NCBI RefSeq assembly: GCF_007829335.1
Contig: NZ_VIWO01000008.1
Coordinates: 124,001 to 188,000 of the forward strand
Direction of reading: 5' to 3'
DNA from: Chitinophaga polysaccharea
Lineage (GTDB): Bacteria; Bacteroidota; Bacteroidia; Chitinophagales; Chitinophagaceae
Length of the DNA: 64,000 nucleotides
Both the position numbers and the translations under genes were made by a program. The notes beneath the pieces are model-generated. The model was not told the DNA's origin, did no database searches, and saw nothing but the letters and a program-made list of their open reading frames with translations. Positions 18,487 through 27,417 of this stretch are shown here, piece by piece. How positions within the stretch are numbered: the stretch's first letter is position 1; each line of letters begins with the position of its first letter.

Positions 18487-21400
18487 TTATAAAGTAAGGT
18501 TAGCACCGAAAGACATCATCTGTTGCTGAGGATAGAAGCCGTTGTTGGCATTAGGCATTTCAGGATCCATGTACTTCAGGTGATCGAAGGTGAGGAGGTT
18601 GAAGCCTGCCAGGTAAAAGCGGCATTTTTCCACGTTCAGGGCCCTCAACACAGCAGCGGGTAAGGTTACACCCAACTGGGCTGATTTGAGCCGCACATAA
18701 GCGCCATTTCTTACCCACTGTGAGTTAGCCCAGCCGTTGTGGTTCGGGAAACCTGCCCTATCGGCCGTTAAGCGGGGATAACGGGCATTCGGATTATCGG
18801 GGGTCCATGCCTGTTCTACCAGGTAGTAAGGACTGTTGCCTCCGCCATAAAACGGACGGGTAAATGGTGTGTTATCATTCACGCCCCAGGTGCCGGATGA
18901 ACCTTCATATTCACCACCCAGTGATACATCTCTCAAACCAGCACCCTGGATGAGGGCAGAGAAATCAAAGATGCCATAACGCAGTTCCAGGTTTAAACCA
19001 TACATGAGTTGCGGTATATTACTGCGGCCCATATACGTAATATCATCGGTGGTAATTTTACCATCGCCATTGATATCGCGGTATTTGATGAATCCCGGCG
19101 CAGCGCCACCACTGGGAGAAGAGGCCCAGTTGTTTACTTCATCCCAGCTCTGGAACAGCCCTTCGGAAATAAAGCCTTTCTTTTCACCGATGCTTCTGCC
19201 CGGACTTCTCTGCCAGGCGGGCAATCCATCGGGGTCGTTCTTCACCAGTATTTTATTGCGCGACCAGTTGAGGCTACCGGTAATGGCGTAATCAAACTTG
19301 TTATTTACTTTATGACGATGCGTCAATTGCAGGTCGAATCCTCTTACATCGGCCATACCGCGGTTTACCACGGTCGGATAATAACCTCCCATGGACGGCG
19401 GGAATAAGTTGCCTTGTAAATCGAGAATGTCTTTGGTGAGTTTGTAAAAATAATCGGCCGACACGCTCAATCCGCCGTGGAAGAGCGTAGCATCTACACC
19501 TACGTTGGTGTTGTAGGCTTTTTCCCAGGTAAGGCTGGTGCTGGGGATAGCGCCGGAGTAGATAGCGGAAACAGATTTATCACCTATAACGGATACCGGG
19601 TTGGCAGACAAGGAAAATGTCTGGAGATATTGATAATCGCTGTATCCCTGGTCATTTCCCAGTTTACCATAAGAGGCTCTCAGTTTCAGGAAGTCTACTT
19701 TATCTTTCAGCTGGCTGAAGAAATTTTCTTCACTGAGTACCCAGGCGGCAGACGCAGCGGGGAAGAAACCCCAACGGTTATACGTGGGGAAATAAAGTGA
19801 TCCGTCGTAGCGGGACACCAGTTCCAGCAGGTATTTATTTTTATAGGCGTAGTTGATTCTTGTTACCAGGCCGGCGCGGGCATTGGTGCCGCTGTTGCCC
19901 GTAGGTTGTACAATGTATTTATTATCCTTGTCGCGGAAATCAATTTCTTTCAGCTCCGTGAGTGGCAGGTTGGCGCCACCGGCGGAGAAGCCATTTCTAT
20001 CTGTCTGCGAATATTCGTATAGCGCCAGCGCTTTGATGCTATGGCTGCCTATTTCTGTGCTGTAGTTAATACTTGGCTGGAAAGTTTGCCGGGAGTTGTT
20101 GGCCTGCGATTGACGAATGGTGTTGATATTGATACCCGGAGGCGTAGATGGATTCCAGTACCAGCCGGAGCTGCCTTGTTCCCTTACCATGAGGTTATAG
20201 GGTTCTGTCCACCCCCGGAATTCCTGGAAGGATTTATCGTAGGCGGTCATCAGCTTCAGGTCCAGTCCTTTTACATAAGGTATGTGCGCAGTAAAGGTCA
20301 TAGCGCCCTGGAAGGTGCTGGTGATATACCGTTGCCAGCCGGAGTTGTCGATGGCGGCGATGGGATTCACAATACCGGAGTTGGAGCGGGTGGCGGTGGG
20401 CACACCGTTGTACGTAGCTGGTATGTTGGGCAGCGTTCTTACCGCCTGGTAAAAGGGGTTCATGTATTCGCCATCATCGGCTGGGATACCGGTGCTGTTG
20501 CGGGTTTCCTGGCGGGCGCCCAGATCCAGCGCTATGGAAAACACCTTGCTGATATTTGCATCGAGGTTGGTGCGTACGTTGTATCGTTTGTAGTCAGATC
20601 CTTTTACCACCCCTTCCTGGTTCAGGTAACTGGCGTTGGAAAAATATCTCACCTTATCGGTACCGCCTCTCACGCTAACGCTATGGTGTTGTGCCATTGT
20701 TTTACGTCCGGTGAGCATGCCGGTCCAGTCGGTGTTGCCGAGGAAAGGATCTTTATTGGTACCATTGCGCAGCGCGGCTATCTGTGCATCGGAATAAGTA
20801 TAGGGAATAGGATCGCCGCCGGTAGCGGTGAGGTAATCGTTATCCATTTGCTCTCCTTTTTTGAACCAGTACATATAATCTGGTCCGTCGAGGAATTTGG
20901 GGAAGCGGGTGAAGGCAGTGCGGGTCACTTCTCCATCGTAAGATACAATGGGCTTGCCGGAGTTACCTCTTTTGGTGGTGACCAGTATTACGCCGTTGGC
21001 GCCTTGTACCCCGTAGGTAGCTGCTGCCGCTGCATCTTTAAGGATGGAAATACTTTCCACCTCAGACGGGTCCAGGTTGGCGAAAGAGCGCTGTACCCCA
21101 TCTACAATTACTACCGGGCTGTTGTTGTTGTAGGTACCTTGTCCGCGGATAAGGAGGGAAGCATCATCAAATCCCGGGCGGCCGGAAGTTTGGGTAGCTA
21201 CCAATCCGGGCAGGCGGCCTGCCAGCATGTTGGTGAGGTTCATGGCGGGTGTTTTTTTCAGCTCGGCAGAAGAAATCTGCGCCACACTACCGGTGAGGGA
21301 TGATTTCTTCTGAGTGCCGTAACCTACCACCATTACTTCATTCAGTTCTTTTGCGTTCTCTTTCAACACCGCATTAAAGGCAATTCCTGGTGTAGCCGTT

Positions 21401-21672
21401 ACCGTGAGCGGGGAAAAGCCGGTCATTGAAATTACTACCGCCACCGGGGTATCGCCGGCGTTGAGACTAAAAGTACCATCGATGCCGGACACGATCCCTT
21501 TCTTGGTGCCTTTTACCAGGATGGTAGCGCCCGGGAGGGCGTTGCCTTTTTCGTCTCTGACGGTGCCTGTTACATTTTTGTTTTGTGCTATCGCCAGTGT
21601 ATGCTGCATGATAAAGGCTATCATCAGCATTAATGTGCGCCACATAAGCACATTTAGATTTGGTTTACTCAT
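18487..21672 (-). CDS. SusC/RagA TonB-linked outer-membrane transporter
   Basis: A 1061-residue protein with a signal peptide ending near residue 30, a carboxypeptidase-D-like regulatory domain at about 32-120 (GTVRDEKGNALPGATILVKGT), a plug domain with the SusC signature (VVGYGTQKKSSLTGSV..., VESISILKDAAAAATYGVQGANGVILVTTKRG) and a C-terminal 22-strand barrel. There is no STN domain, so it is not expected to signal to a FecR protein; control instead probably comes from the divergent ROK regulator. It imports oligosaccharide across the outer membrane with the SusD partner. Confidence 0.95.
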   Translation of the reverse strand: MSKPNLNVLMWRTLMLMIAFIMQHTLAIAQNKNVTGTVRDEKGNALPGATILVKGTKKGIVSGIDGTFSLNAGDTPVAVVISMTGFSPLTVTATPGIAFNAVLKENAKELNEVMVVGYGTQKKSSLTGSVAQISSAELKKTPAMNLTNMLAGRLPGLVATQTSGRPGFDDASLLIRGQGTYNNNSPVVIVDGVQRSFANLDPSEVESISILKDAAAAATYGVQGANGVILVTTKRGNSGKPIVSYDGEVTRTAFTRFPKFLDGPDYMYWFKKGEQMDNDYLTATGGDPIPYTYSDAQIAALRNGTNKDPFLGNTDWTGMLTGRKTMAQHHSVSVRGGTDKVRYFSNASYLNQEGVVKGSDYKRYNVRTNLDANISKVFSIALDLGARQETRNSTGIPADDGEYMNPFYQAVRTLPNIPATYNGVPTATRSNSGIVNPIAAIDNSGWQRYITSTFQGAMTFTAHIPYVKGLDLKLMTAYDKSFQEFRGWTEPYNLMVREQGSSGWYWNPSTPPGININTIRQSQANNSRQTFQPSINYSTEIGSHSIKALALYEYSQTDRNGFSAGGANLPLTELKEIDFRDKDNKYIVQPTGNSGTNARAGLVTRINYAYKNKYLLELVSRYDGSLYFPTYNRWGFFPAASAAWVLSEENFFSQLKDKVDFLKLRASYGKLGNDQGYSDYQYLQTFSLSANPVSVIGDKSVSAIYSGAIPSTSLTWEKAYNTNVGVDATLFHGGLSVSADYFYKLTKDILDLQGNLFPPSMGGYYPTVVNRGMADVRGFDLQLTHRHKVNNKFDYAITGSLNWSRNKILVKNDPDGLPAWQRSPGRSIGEKKGFISEGLFQSWDEVNNWASSPSGGAAPGFIKYRDINGDGKITTDDITYMGRSNIPQLMYGLNLELRYGIFDFSALIQGAGLRDVSLGGEYEGSSGTWGVNDNTPFTRPFYGGGNSPYYLVEQAWTPDNPNARYPRLTADRAGFPNHNGWANSQWVRNGAYVRLKSAQLGVTLPAAVLRALNVEKCRFYLAGFNLLTFDHLKYMDPEMPNANNGFYPQQQMMSFGANLTL

Positions 21673-21712
21673 AACTTTTAATTTACAGGAAGGATAAAAG
21701 CATTATTGTCTG

Positions 21713-22927
21713 TTATTGTTTTTCGAAGGTGGAATACACCTGGTAGAGGGCGCGTGGAACGTGGAAAGCGCCTTTCCATTTGCCGCCTTTCAGCGGAAGT
21801 AATACTTGTCCCTGGCGATCCAGGTAACCGAACCATTCACCATATGCCGCGTCGCGGAAATGTTGCCAGGTATAATCGTGTACTTTAAGGAACCATTCGG
21901 CGCAGCGTTTGTCGCCGGTAAATACATATCCTTTGGCCAGCGCGATGAGTGCTTCTACATGTACCCACCACAGTTTCTGGTCCCATTCCAGTTGCTGGGG
22001 CGGGTGGCCGAGGATGTCCTTAAAATAGAGGATGCCACCATATTGCTGATCCCATCCATATTCCAGGGTATCGAGCATGATATCACATGCTTTGCGCAGG
22101 AGTGTAGGGTCCTGCAGGCGGCGGGCCAGGTCCATGATAAACCACATGGCTTCAATACCGTGACCGGGATTGACGAGGCGGCCATCGAAGCTATCGGAGA
22201 AGTGGCCGTTGGCGAATACATTTTCTACGATGAGTTTTTTATCCGGTTGATAAAATACGTCCATTACTTCGTGGAGTACGGTAGGGATAAAAGCGGATAC
22301 TTTGTCGGCGCCGAGGAGGTGCTCCATTTCGAGCGACAGGTTACACAGGATCATGGGTAAGCTGAAGCTCTTGAGGGGCCTGGTTCCGGGGTAGGCCTTA
22401 TTATAGCTGCCTTTGGAATTTTCCTGGCGGAGGAGGATGTTGTTAAAAGTAGTGAGGGCTATTTCCTTGAAGCGGTCGCTGGGCGCAGCTTTGTCGAGCG
22501 AGGCAAATCCCATGGCAGCGAAGCAGTCGCTGAAGATATTATAAGCCTGTACCAGGGGTTTGCCTTGTTGGTTGAGGGAGAAGTACCAGTTGCCATTTTC
22601 ATCGCGGCCATATTTTTCCATAAACGTGGCGCCGTGGAGGGCCATGTCGAGCCATTCCTGGCGGGGTGCTATTTTATTGAACATATGGCTGAAGCACCAT
22701 ACTTCGCGGCCCTGCAGCCACATAAATTTATCGGTGTCGAATACGCTGCCATCGCGATTCAGACAGGTGAAGTAGCCGCCATATTTTTCATCTTTGCTAT
22801 GCTGCACCCAAAACGGTAAAATATTGTCGAGTAATTCATCTTTATACAGTGCGGCATAATAGGCTTTATCTAACGCGGCTGGTGTTTGTTCTCCTGGTTG
22901 TGGCTGATCGGCTACTTTTGGTTGCAT
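21713..22927 (-). CDS. AGE-family N-acylglucosamine 2-epimerase-like enzyme
   Basis: A 404-residue cytosolic protein of the (alpha/alpha)6-barrel AGE family: YKDELLDNILPFWVQHSKDEKYGGYFTCLNRDG, FMWLQGREVWCF, VNPGHGIEAMWFIMDLAR and QKLWWVHVEALIAL. The conserved Arg and His residues of the active site fall in QGREVW, NPGHGIE and WVHVE. Members interconvert N-acetylglucosamine and N-acetylmannosamine, mannose and fructose, or cellobiose forms, so the exact sugar is uncertain. As first gene of the operon it points to intracellular epimerisation of the imported sugar, and an N-acylated sugar fits the DUF5009 neighbour. Confidence 0.82.
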   Translation of the reverse strand: MQPKVADQPQPGEQTPAALDKAYYAALYKDELLDNILPFWVQHSKDEKYGGYFTCLNRDGSVFDTDKFMWLQGREVWCFSHMFNKIAPRQEWLDMALHGATFMEKYGRDENGNWYFSLNQQGKPLVQAYNIFSDCFAAMGFASLDKAAPSDRFKEIALTTFNNILLRQENSKGSYNKAYPGTRPLKSFSLPMILCNLSLEMEHLLGADKVSAFIPTVLHEVMDVFYQPDKKLIVENVFANGHFSDSFDGRLVNPGHGIEAMWFIMDLARRLQDPTLLRKACDIMLDTLEYGWDQQYGGILYFKDILGHPPQQLEWDQKLWWVHVEALIALAKGYVFTGDKRCAEWFLKVHDYTWQHFRDAAYGEWFGYLDRQGQVLLPLKGGKWKGAFHVPRALYQVYSTFEKQ

Positions 22928-23001
22928 TCTTTTTAAATTATTTTATTTACAGAGGACAATTTATAATTAATTTAATTACCAAACAATCAATACTAAATAT
23001 T

Positions 23002-23051
23002 TTTATTAATTAATGACGTTTCAAGACAACTTTGTTAACTTTATTAATTAA
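23002..23051. promoter_or_regulatory. Candidate ROK operator pair
   Basis: The 12-mer TTTATTAATTAA occurs twice, at 23002-23013 and 23040-23051, exactly 38 bp apart, between the divergent AGE operon and ROK regulator. A/T-rich dyads are typical of NagC/Mlc-type operators. The assignment is inference; such motifs also occur by chance in AT-rich DNA. Confidence 0.35.
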
Positions 23052-23063
23052 ATAGTACTTTTA
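23031..23063 (+). promoter_or_regulatory. Candidate promoter of the ROK regulator
   Basis: TTTG at 23031-23034 and TACTTTTA at 23056-23063 (one mismatch to TAnnTTTG) are separated by 21 bp, the spacing of Bacteroidota sigma-ABfr promoters. The second TTTATTAATTAA copy lies between the boxes, which would allow autoregulation. Confidence 0.35.
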
Positions 23064-23086
23064 AAGAAAAATATCACACTTATTGC

Positions 23087-24322
23087 ATGACAACCCAGGA
23101 AAGCATATTTGAAATTTTTTCAGAAGAAACCCTGGCCGGAGTGGCCTACAAGAACAAATCCCTTAAGAGAGCCATCATCGACCATCTGGACCAGGCAGGC
23201 AACAGCACCATTACTGACTTAACCCTTGCCTTAAACATCAGTGTACCCAAAACCACCAGTCTCATTAATGAACTGATCAGCGATGGCATTGTAAAAGATT
23301 ACGGGAAAGACGATTCCAAAGGTGGGCGCAGGGCCAGCATGTATGGCCTGGTAGCGGAATCCGGTTTTTTTATCGGCGTAGATATTAAGAACTTCTACGT
23401 AAACATCGGGTTGCTCGACTTTAAAAAGGAGCTGATAACGTCGGAAATGCGGGTACCATTTACCCTGGCCAATACCCCCGAATCGTTTCATGACCTGATC
23501 CAGATTATCCTGCAGTTCATTAATAATGTAACCGTAGATAAGAAGAAGATCTTTGCGGCCTGCCTCAATCTTTCCGGGCGTATCAACAGTGAAAAAGGTT
23601 ATAGCTACAGCTATTTCCACTTCAATGAAGAGCCCCTGAGCCAGATCGTAGAAAACGCCATCGGCATCAAAACCTTTGTGGAAAACGATTCCAGGGCCAT
23701 GGCCTATGGAGAGTTTTACAATGGTACCGTACACGACGAAAAGAATGTATTGTTTCTCAACCTGGACTATGGCATCGGGCTGGGTATTATGATAGACGGG
23801 AAGATATACCGGGGTAAATCCGGCTTCAGCGGCGAGTTTGGCCATATCCCCATTTTCTCCAACGAACTGATTTGCCATTGTGGTAAAAAGGGTTGCCTGG
23901 AAACGGAAGCCTCCGGGCAGGCGCTGATCCGGATGTTCAAGGAAAGGATAGAACAAGGTCATACCTCCAGCTTGTTGCAGCAAAAGAAAATGCCGGAAAA
24001 CCTGCGCGTATCCGACATCATACAGGCTACCATGAGCGAAGATGTACTCTGTATAGAGCTGATTGCCGAACTGGGAGAAAAAATAGGTCGCGGTATTTCC
24101 GTGCTGATCAATCTCTTTAACCCGGAACTGGTGATCATTGGGGGTACCCTGGCCGAAACGGGCGACTATATCCGCCTGCCCATCCGCAGCGCCCTCAATA
24201 AATATTCGCTTAGCCTGGTGAATAACGATACCCAACTGCGTATGTCTAAACTGCACGAAAAAGCCGGTATTATTGGTGGTTGCCTGATTGCACGACACAA
24301 TCTCCTGTCTTTTAATAAATAA
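23087..24322 (+). CDS. ROK-family transcriptional regulator
   Basis: A 411-residue protein: winged helix-turn-helix at about residues 25-85 (LKRAIIDHLDQAGNSTITDLTLALNIS...GGRRASMYGL) followed by a full ROK domain. The zinc site is intact (H253 in GEFGHIP; C263, C265, C270 in CHCGKKGC) and the catalytic-type END (D201) is kept. The nucleotide phosphate loop is degenerate (GVDIKNFYVNIG in place of DxGxT), which supports a sensor rather than a kinase. It is divergent from the AGE operon and probably represses it until a sugar, perhaps an amino sugar, binds the ROK domain. Confidence 0.88.
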   Translation: MTTQESIFEIFSEETLAGVAYKNKSLKRAIIDHLDQAGNSTITDLTLALNISVPKTTSLINELISDGIVKDYGKDDSKGGRRASMYGLVAESGFFIGVDIKNFYVNIGLLDFKKELITSEMRVPFTLANTPESFHDLIQIILQFINNVTVDKKKIFAACLNLSGRINSEKGYSYSYFHFNEEPLSQIVENAIGIKTFVENDSRAMAYGEFYNGTVHDEKNVLFLNLDYGIGLGIMIDGKIYRGKSGFSGEFGHIPIFSNELICHCGKKGCLETEASGQALIRMFKERIEQGHTSSLLQQKKMPENLRVSDIIQATMSEDVLCIELIAELGEKIGRGISVLINLFNPELVIIGGTLAETGDYIRLPIRSALNKYSLSLVNNDTQLRMSKLHEKAGIIGGCLIARHNLLSFNK

Positions 24323-24341
24323 TTACATCAACGGTCGTTAT

Positions 24342-24366
24342 TTTTTAAATTATTTTATTAAGTTTG
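24342..24366 (+). promoter_or_regulatory. Promoter region with shared 18-bp AT motif
   Basis: TAAGTTTG at 24359-24366 matches TAnnTTTG exactly, 46 bp before the ATG at 24413. The 18-mer TTTTTAAATTATTTTATT just upstream (24342-24359) occurs identically at 22930-22947 in front of the AGE gene. No convincing -33 box is seen. Confidence 0.35.
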
Positions 24367-24412
24367 TTTCGATTAATAATAATATTAACTATTCATCGCA
24401 ACAAATTCCCGC

Positions 24413-25615
24413 ATGTTAAAGACGAGTATATCAACCACCGGAAAAAAAGCTTTATTATTTAGTTGTGCCCTGGCAACCAGCTACCTGGCACACGCACAGC
24501 AGATGACTGCCGCATTGAACAATGTGATTAAAAATACGCCGCAGGGGCATACCATGCAGGTACCCGGCTTACTCAGTGAACAGATACCGGCGCTCCCCTA
24601 CCAAAAAATTGTATTACCTGGTCCCCAGTTCCTCATTTCAGATGACCCGGAATATATCCGTGTACCCGAAGGCGTGGCCCTGAGAGAGCCCGTGCAACCC
24701 GGATCGGTAAGACTATACCTGTACAACGTAAATGGCGTGCAGGAACCGGAAAAAATGGACCGTAAAATAGCTGCCGTGATTAAGAATACCGGCAGCCAGC
24801 CTATGCATATCCGCATGCTGAAATACTCTTCCCAGCAACCTACCACGAATTACTTCTTTGCAGGCAAACAGGGACTGGCCGACTTCTTTCAATCGCAGCC
24901 GGAAACCACAGCCCGTGAAGTAAAGCCCGGCGCCTCCATCTGCCTGGACCCTAAACAGGATAAGGCAGTGGTAAAGTATGATGAACTGGTGCACGGCTTC
25001 TATGAATTTGTGATTGACCAACCCGGCGAAATCAGCATCGTACAAACCGACCTGAAAACCCCGGCTACCGTAGCTGCTGCACGTGTAAAAAACGCCCTGG
25101 CCACCAAACAATATGCAGGCGCCGGCCGCGGTACCTATGGCATCAGCAACTACCGCATCATCGTAAAAGATACGCTCGATACCCAAAATGGTTTGACACA
25201 GGTACTGGTAGCCGATGGCGAAAAAGATCCCTGGGTAATCGGAAAAGAGGCGACTACCGGCGAACTGAAAAGCCTGGACGGTAACTATGGGATCTTATAT
25301 AATATAGAGCTGTCGTGGAAAAGCACCGACGGTAAAGCACTGGCGCTCATGACCTGGAACCCGCGGGGCGACAACGGCCAATGGTGCGGCGGTATGGCCA
25401 ACACCATGGTGGTAAGTGGCGGCAAATTCAGAGAAGGCGTGATACAACTACCCAGCAACCAGCTGGTAACCACCAAAGCCCCGGAAGCTATCCTCATCCA
25501 GGTATTTACGCCTCCTGCCGGCGGCGGCGTTCAGAAAGTACATTTCACCTACTCTCCTCCGGGAGCTTCCTGTTTACCGACACCGCTGGTATTGGTGCCG
25601 GTAGATCTACGGTAA
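24413..25615 (+). CDS. Secreted protein of unknown function
   Basis: A 400-residue secreted protein (signal peptide with cleavage near SYLAHAQ, residue 29). It is beta-rich, with segments such as GSVRLYLYNVNGVQEPEKMDRKIAAVIKNTGSQPMHIRML, then GRGTYGISNYRII and GNYGILYNIELSW, suggesting two or more beta-sandwich domains. It loosely resembles the copper-amine-oxidase-N-terminal-like exported proteins of Gram-positives, but I do not recognise a family with confidence and see no catalytic motif. It is downstream of the ROK gene with its own promoter-like box and converges on the sulfatase gene through a long hairpin. Confidence 0.7.
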   Translation: MLKTSISTTGKKALLFSCALATSYLAHAQQMTAALNNVIKNTPQGHTMQVPGLLSEQIPALPYQKIVLPGPQFLISDDPEYIRVPEGVALREPVQPGSVRLYLYNVNGVQEPEKMDRKIAAVIKNTGSQPMHIRMLKYSSQQPTTNYFFAGKQGLADFFQSQPETTAREVKPGASICLDPKQDKAVVKYDELVHGFYEFVIDQPGEISIVQTDLKTPATVAAARVKNALATKQYAGAGRGTYGISNYRIIVKDTLDTQNGLTQVLVADGEKDPWVIGKEATTGELKSLDGNYGILYNIELSWKSTDGKALALMTWNPRGDNGQWCGGMANTMVVSGGKFREGVIQLPSNQLVTTKAPEAILIQVFTPPAGGGVQKVHFTYSPPGASCLPTPLVLVPVDLR

Positions 25616-25622
25616 AGAGTGG

Positions 25623-25705
25623 AAAGCAAAAAGCTATTATGGAGAATGATCTTAGCGAATATTTAAAAACTGCATTGGTCATCCTCCATAATAGCTTTTT
25701 GCTTT
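25623..25705. terminator. Long bidirectional hairpin between convergent genes
   Basis: Arms 25623-25644 and 25684-25705 are perfect 22-nt reverse complements (AAAGCAAAAAGC... and ...GCTTTTTGCTTT). The pairing continues inward to 25651/25677 with one mismatch and one wobble, giving a stem of about 29 bp and a 25-nt loop. The right arm overlaps the sulfatase stop codon. It probably terminates both convergent transcripts. Confidence 0.75.
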
Positions 25706-27254
25706 ACAATTTCTGTTTTCCGCTCAACAATACATCCGGGTAAGGCACCGGCTTGCCGGTAGCCTTATACAGTGGCATTTGCGCCTGGCGCTGTTTCAGC
25801 TGTTGGGTTAGCAGCACAGCCAGTTCCCGGGTTTTCTGAGGATATGCTGCAGCTACATTATGCGCTTCACGGATATCTTCTTCCAGGTTATATAACTCCA
25901 AACGCTGTTGTTTTTCACAATACACCAGTTTCCATTTACCCTGCCGGATGGCAGTTAACCAGGCATTATCATCGCCCAGCGAACCGCCTGTCCAGTCGTT
26001 GGGGAAGTTCCATACCATTGCACGGGTGGTATCACGCAGCGCAGGATTTTTGAGGAATGGCACCATACTGCGCCCATCGACAGTTTGCACCGTTTTGTAC
26101 GATTTAATGCCGGCCCATTCCAGGATAGTGGGATAGAAATCTTCCATGATCATGTACTGGCTATTTACAGAACCGGGTACAGTAACGCCATTCCAGCGCA
26201 CGATCATCGGTTCCCTTACACCGCCTTCGTACAGGGAGCCTTTACCGCCCCGCAGCGGGTAGTTCTGCGTATTAGGAGCGCCCTGGCGGGGTGGATGGGA
26301 AAAGCCCCCGTTGTCTGACATGAATACGATAATGGTATTATTGGTAAGATGATGTTGTTCCAGGTAATCCATCAGCTCTCCCAAACTCTGGTCCATGCCC
26401 TCTACCAGGGCTGCATAGGCGGCTTCTGGTTTGGGCAATCCCATGTCGAGGTAGCGTTGGATAAAGCGATCATCCACGTTGTAGGGTAGGTGTACGGCGT
26501 AATGCGCCATATACAGGAAGAAAGGTTGCTGCTTCATCTGCGCCGTATCCATGGCCAGCATGGCTTCCTGGGTCAGGTCTTCCGTGAGGAAGGAATGATG
26601 CTTACGGTATTTGTCGAGCCCCGGCATCTCGGCCTGGAGAATGAATTTACCCGGCACCCGGCCAAAGTCATCTTCTGCCAGATAAGAAGCAGGATGCCCG
26701 GCGGCGCTGCCGCCTACGTTTTTCACAAATCCCAGATTGAGCGGATCGGCACCCACCGTCTGGTATGCGCCAAAGTGCGCTTTGCCGCATTGAATGGTAT
26801 AGTATCCGTGTTGCTTCAGCAGCTCGGGTAACGGGGTGGCATATACGCTTCTTTCCTGCCCCGGTATGGGTGATATACCATTTACATTCCAATTGGGAAT
26901 AGTGAGCAGGCTATCGGCCCCATCTACTGCTTTATTTTTTAAGGAGGTCCAGTTACTGACCTTATGCCGCGCCACATTCATGCCGGTCATCAGGCTTACC
27001 CGGGAAGGCGTGCAAACCGAGTGCGCGTAGGCATTGGTAAACTTAGTGCCCTCCCGGCACAGCCGTTCCATATTAGGCGTATGAAATTTACGATTGGCGG
27101 GGGTAATACTGTCCCAGAAAGGGACGGAAGTGTCTTGCCACCCCATATCATCTACGAGGAAAAAGATGATGTTAGGTGTTTTTTTCAGCTGGGCCCGGGC
27201 TTTAAGGAAATAGCCGCCCAATAGCCATGCTGTTAGTAGATAAACTTTCTTCAT
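25704..27254 (-). CDS. Secreted sulfatase (S1, cysteine type)
   Basis: A 516-residue secreted protein (signal peptide to about residue 22). The alkaline-phosphatase/sulfatase fold is complete: IIFFLVDDMGWQD with metal ligands D35 and D36, the sulfatase signature C81-T-P-S-R (Cys to be converted to formylglycine), MSDNGG, and a C-terminal GKWKLVY. It hydrolyses sulfate esters of a glycan in the periplasm. It needs an FGE or anSME for maturation; an FGE-like gene lies at 3828-4658. No SusC/D pair is directly attached on its strand. Confidence 0.9.
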   Translation of the reverse strand: MKKVYLLTAWLLGGYFLKARAQLKKTPNIIFFLVDDMGWQDTSVPFWDSITPANRKFHTPNMERLCREGTKFTNAYAHSVCTPSRVSLMTGMNVARHKVSNWTSLKNKAVDGADSLLTIPNWNVNGISPIPGQERSVYATPLPELLKQHGYYTIQCGKAHFGAYQTVGADPLNLGFVKNVGGSAAGHPASYLAEDDFGRVPGKFILQAEMPGLDKYRKHHSFLTEDLTQEAMLAMDTAQMKQQPFFLYMAHYAVHLPYNVDDRFIQRYLDMGLPKPEAAYAALVEGMDQSLGELMDYLEQHHLTNNTIIVFMSDNGGFSHPPRQGAPNTQNYPLRGGKGSLYEGGVREPMIVRWNGVTVPGSVNSQYMIMEDFYPTILEWAGIKSYKTVQTVDGRSMVPFLKNPALRDTTRAMVWNFPNDWTGGSLGDDNAWLTAIRQGKWKLVYCEKQQRLELYNLEEDIREAHNVAAAYPQKTRELAVLLTQQLKQRQAQMPLYKATGKPVPYPDVLLSGKQKL

Positions 27255-27360
27255 AACGTCTTTTTTGAATTAGTTCACTGTTGGCGTGATAAACGCTGAT
27301 TTTCTTGATCGGCCTCCTCCTCTTGTTATTGAATATGGGTGGTGTACCCGAAAAGCAATT

Positions 27361-27368
27361 TATATTTG
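27361..27368 (+). promoter_or_regulatory. Candidate -7 box of the VOC gene
   Basis: TATATTTG matches TAnnTTTG exactly, 50 bp before the ATG at 27418. No -33 box is evident. Confidence 0.3.
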
Positions 27369-27384
27369 CATGAAGAGACTACTC

Positions 27385-27392
27385 CAAAGATA
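27385..27392 (-). promoter_or_regulatory. Candidate -7 box of the sulfatase gene
   Basis: On the minus strand this reads TATCTTTG, an exact TAnnTTTG, which would give a leader of roughly 120 nt before the sulfatase start. It lies only 17 bp from the forward box for the VOC gene, so the two promoters would overlap. Confidence 0.28.
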
Positions 27393-27417
27393 ATATCCAC
27401 TTTTCAAATTTACGCAC

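Noticed and set aside
20041..21303. 420-codon plus-strand frame opposite the SusC gene
   Set aside because: It lies entirely within SusC on the other strand; its long length reflects the codon bias of the real gene.
23231..24298. 355-codon minus-strand frame opposite the ROK gene
   Set aside because: Fully antisense to an intact ROK regulator with complete motifs; the antisense translation has no recognisable domain.
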